Part shown: positions 5,271 to 7,398 of the stretch, one piece after another
Position numbering within the stretch: position 1 is the first letter of the stretch
How the letters are laid out: each line of letters opens with the position of its first letter
Source of the DNA: JBCCGE01 sp039029455
Lineage (GTDB): Bacteria > Pseudomonadota > Gammaproteobacteria > Arenicellales > Poriferihabitantaceae
Reading direction: 5' to 3'
Length of the DNA stretch: 7,398 nt
Assembly (NCBI GenBank): GCA_039029455.1
Contig: JBCCGE010000132.1
Span: 1 to 7,398, forward strand
The notes under the pieces: model-generated
Told to the model about the DNA's origin: nothing
Seen by the model: the letters and a program-made list of their open reading frames with translations, nothing else
Database searches by the model: none
Position numbers and translations under genes: made by a program

Positions 5271-5780
5271 GTGAAGCTTTCTCGACGACTCCTGCTCTCA
5301 TCAGCCGGCCTGATGGGCGGGATAGTCGCATTGCGCCAGTTCCTGTCGGGTCTGTCTGATCCATTCGATCTCGAGACGTCATTCCAGTCCGTTATAGACA
5401 CCATAATTCCGGCTGACGAGTTTGACGGCGCTGTGGAAGCCGGCATCCATGGTCGTCTTTTAACCAGGTATCAGCAAAATACAGTCTTCCTCGAGAGACT
5501 TACGTCGCTTTTGAAACATCTGGACGGTGACGCACGAACGCGATACGACCGGCCATTTCACAAACTGGCGCTTACCAAACGAACGGCGCTGTTGGAAGAA
5601 ATTCTCGCCAAAGGCTTTGAAGGTCTCGACCGAGGCTATACCTTCGGTGCAGATCTGCTGCATATCCGAAAGGAAACCATGGATGCGTTTTATACCGGTG
5701 AGAGTGGATACGCTATGTTGAACTACCGCCCTCCGGTCTATGGCGGCTATCCTGACTACGATCAGCCTCCGTCGGACTAA
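5271..5780 (+). CDS. Gluconate 2-dehydrogenase subunit 3 family protein with Tat signal
   Basis: The likely small subunit of a flavin dehydrogenase complex, helping to fold and export the flavoprotein encoded next to it. The 169-residue product starts at GTG 5271 with a twin-arginine signal: SRR at residues 4-6, then a hydrophobic run to about residue 21. The family hallmark follows: FQSVIDTIIPADEFDGAVEAG (about 38-58), a helical middle part, and a C-terminal YTGESGYAMLNYRPPVYGGY stretch ending in an acidic, proline-containing tail. The stop is 6 nt before the flavoprotein ATG, so the two genes are tightly coupled. The ribosome site is poor. It follows efp by 52 bp with no clear terminator between, so read-through from efp is possible. 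The family assignment is firm; the substrate of the complex cannot be read from this protein. Confidence 0.87.
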   Translation: MKLSRRLLLSSAGLMGGIVALRQFLSGLSDPFDLETSFQSVIDTIIPADEFDGAVEAGIHGRLLTRYQQNTVFLERLTSLLKHLDGDARTRYDRPFHKLALTKRTALLEEILAKGFEGLDRGYTFGADLLHIRKETMDAFYTGESGYAMLNYRPPVYGGYPDYDQPPSD

Positions 5781-5786
5781 AAACTC

Positions 5787-7398
5787 ATGGAAATCGAATA
5801 CGATGTGGTTGTTGCCGGATCGGGAGCCGGGGGCGGTTTCTGCGCCATGCGGTTGTGCCAGCGAGGTTTCAGGGTGCTGCTTCTGGAGCGGGGACGTCGA
5901 TATGATTTCACCAAAGACTACCCGCTCAATCACACCGACTGGGAATTGCATCGCGACCCTCTGCAGAAAAACCCACTGTTGTTTGAACGGGCCCCCGGAG
6001 CACTCATCTCTGCAGAGGACCACCACCTGTGCACCCGTTTCTATGGTTCTGACGGGACGTCGTATCGCTCCGCCACGCCTAAGCACCGGGGCGAGATGGT
6101 TTATCAGCGCGCTATCGGAGTCGGCGGCTCAACGCTGCATTACGAAGGCGAAGCGCATCGATTTCCGGAACATGCCTTCCGTTCAAAGAGTTTGTATGGG
6201 TGGGGAACAGACTGGCCCATTGACTATCACCAGCTGGCCCCTTACTACGATCAGGCCGAAAACATATTGGGAGTTGCCGGAAAGCCCGGAAACCCGTTTC
6301 GACCGGAGCCGGAAAACTACCCAACCCCTGCACACCCACTATCCTATAGCTCCCGGGTGTTCGCTGAACAGGCCAAAGCCCTTGGCTGGACCGTGTGGCC
6401 AAACACCCTCGCGTTACCGACCCGGTCCATTGATGGGCGCTCTCCGTGTCAAAAAAGTGGTGGCTGCCTGAACGGCTGCATTTTTGGCGCGAAGTCCAGC
6501 GTAGACCAGACAGCCATCAAAATAGCTGAAGCAACAGGTAATCTGACGCTGCAGACCGACTCGCGACTGATCCGAATTGAAACCGATTTTAACGGAGAAG
6601 TTGCTCGGTATATTTACAAACACGGTATGGAAGAAAAGTCGGTAAAGGCGAAGCGCTACGTGCTCGCACTTGGTGCGCTGGAAACTCCGCGATTGCTGCT
6701 GCACAGCAAAAGCGCCTCGCATCCGGATGGTTTAGGCAACCAATATGACAACGTTGGTCGATACTTCAATGAAACGATCTCGGCGATTATGGAGCTTCGC
6801 GGTAGCCAGATTCAGCAAACCTACAAAGGTCCGCCACTGGACAACCGGATCTGGGAACCATCTGTGCCAAAACATCCGCTGAAAACCGGATACTCAATTG
6901 GTATCGCCGGCGTCATTTCTTCCCTGGTAGGACCCTTGTCCTACGCCAGACTGATTCCCGGTATTGGCCTGAAACATAAACAAACCATGCGTGAGCAGTT
7001 TGGCCGGGTATTACAGATTTTCGGAATCGCCGAGCATATACCCGATCGACGCAACCGGGTCACGCTGGGAACGTCCGCTGACGCAGACGGCGTTCCTTAT
7101 CTGCGACTGTTCAGCGACTACAACGAGCTGGACAAGATGGCACTGCACGCCATGATCAGGGACGTAGAGCGATTGTCAGAATTACCGCAGATGGGGCGCA
7201 AAGTCACTCTAAACAGCACACTGGATCGTCCCGGTGCCGCCCATGTAGGTGGCACCTGTCGCTTCGGCGACGATCCGGAAACGTCAGTCACCGAAGCCAG
7301 TGGCCGTATTCACGGAATGATCAATCAATATATCGCAGACGGCAGTCTGCTTCCCTGTCTGGGTCCGGGTGACTCGCCGTCGCTCACGATTCAGGCGC
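5787..7398 (+). CDS. GMC-family FAD dehydrogenase, large subunit (3' end cut off)
   Basis: A flavoprotein oxidising an alcohol or sugar-type substrate. 537 codons are visible and the frame is open at the right edge; a further 20-30 residues are expected. The N-terminus has the FAD-binding GxGxxG at G11, G13 and G16 with E34 ending the second strand, and the GMC signature GVGGSTLHYEG (111-121). C221, C227 and C231 follow the Cys-x5-Cys-x3-Cys spacing of the [3Fe-4S] site in hetero-oligomeric FAD-dependent glucose dehydrogenase. The C-terminal part has AHVGGTCRFG, with H486 at the catalytic His position, and YIADGSLLP. The usual second catalytic His or Asn just before P531 appears to be Ser (GDSPSLTI). 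There is no signal peptide, so export probably depends on the small subunit encoded upstream. Substrate unknown; sugar, gluconate or sterol-like alcohols are all possible. Confidence 0.92.
   Translation, partial: MEIEYDVVVAGSGAGGGFCAMRLCQRGFRVLLLERGRRYDFTKDYPLNHTDWELHRDPLQKNPLLFERAPGALISAEDHHLCTRFYGSDGTSYRSATPKHRGEMVYQRAIGVGGSTLHYEGEAHRFPEHAFRSKSLYGWGTDWPIDYHQLAPYYDQAENILGVAGKPGNPFRPEPENYPTPAHPLSYSSRVFAEQAKALGWTVWPNTLALPTRSIDGRSPCQKSGGCLNGCIFGAKSSVDQTAIKIAEATGNLTLQTDSRLIRIETDFNGEVARYIYKHGMEEKSVKAKRYVLALGALETPRLLLHSKSASHPDGLGNQYDNVGRYFNETISAIMELRGSQIQQTYKGPPLDNRIWEPSVPKHPLKTGYSIGIAGVISSLVGPLSYARLIPGIGLKHKQTMREQFGRVLQIFGIAEHIPDRRNRVTLGTSADADGVPYLRLFSDYNELDKMALHAMIRDVERLSELPQMGRKVTLNSTLDRPGAAHVGGTCRFGDDPETSVTEASGRIHGMINQYIADGSLLPCLGPGDSPSLTIQA

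Noticed and set aside
5740..6471. 243-aa plus-strand ORF and 208-aa minus-strand ORF (5460-6086) over the flavoprotein region
   Set aside because: Both overlap the GMC and small-subunit genes in other frames; the GMC frame carries all the conserved motifs.
1..7398. CRISPR array, insertion sequence or integrase
   Set aside because: No regularly spaced repeats, no terminal inverted repeats around a transposase, and no integrase or transposase motif were seen on either strand.

Overview
The window looks like chromosomal DNA of a gammaproteobacterium of moderate GC content. The minus-strand order uvrC - pgsA - tRNA-Gly(GCC) - tRNA-Cys(GCA) - tRNA-Leu(UAA) is the uvrC-pgsA-glyW-cysT-leuZ arrangement of Escherichia coli and its relatives, and all three tRNAs encode their CCA ends. 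The class call rests on this gene order and is inference. The elongation factor P here reads more like alphaproteobacterial EF-P than E. coli EF-P, so the organism is probably not an enterobacterium.

Layout. (1) Positions 1-656 are AT-richer and hold one unrecognised minus-strand ORF, ending in a C-rich, G-poor tract at the left edge; this looks like accessory DNA on the 3' side of tRNA-Leu. (2) Positions 765-1335 hold the minus-strand tRNA cluster. Between tRNA-Leu and tRNA-Cys lies a second, broken copy of the tRNA-Leu 5' part with its leader, followed by a compact segment able to form three hairpins. A strong sigma70-like promoter precedes tRNA-Gly. (3) Positions 1420-4587 hold a minus-strand gene string: a family 5 uracil-DNA glycosylase, uvrC and pgsA. 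It probably starts from a promoter at 4608-4636. (4) On the plus strand, efp (4658-5218) diverges from this string with its own promoter, and the two -10 boxes overlap. (5) Positions 5271-7398 hold a small Tat-exported subunit (gluconate 2-dehydrogenase subunit 3 family) and a tightly linked GMC flavoprotein with a Cys-x5-Cys-x3-Cys motif. The flavoprotein is cut by the right edge.

How the genes work together. The glycosylase starts base excision repair of uracil and other deaminated bases, and UvrC makes the two incisions of nucleotide excision repair; both carry cysteine sets expected to bind [4Fe-4S] clusters. PgsA commits CDP-diacylglycerol to phosphatidylglycerol. EF-P relieves ribosome stalling at proline runs. 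The last two genes probably form a periplasmic FAD dehydrogenase in which the small subunit's Tat signal exports the signal-less flavoprotein. A cytochrome c partner, usual for such complexes, would lie beyond the window.

I found no wholly new system. The least explained features are the duplicated, broken tRNA-Leu with its structured insert, the unrecognised AT-rich gene beside it, and the unknown substrate of the flavoprotein.
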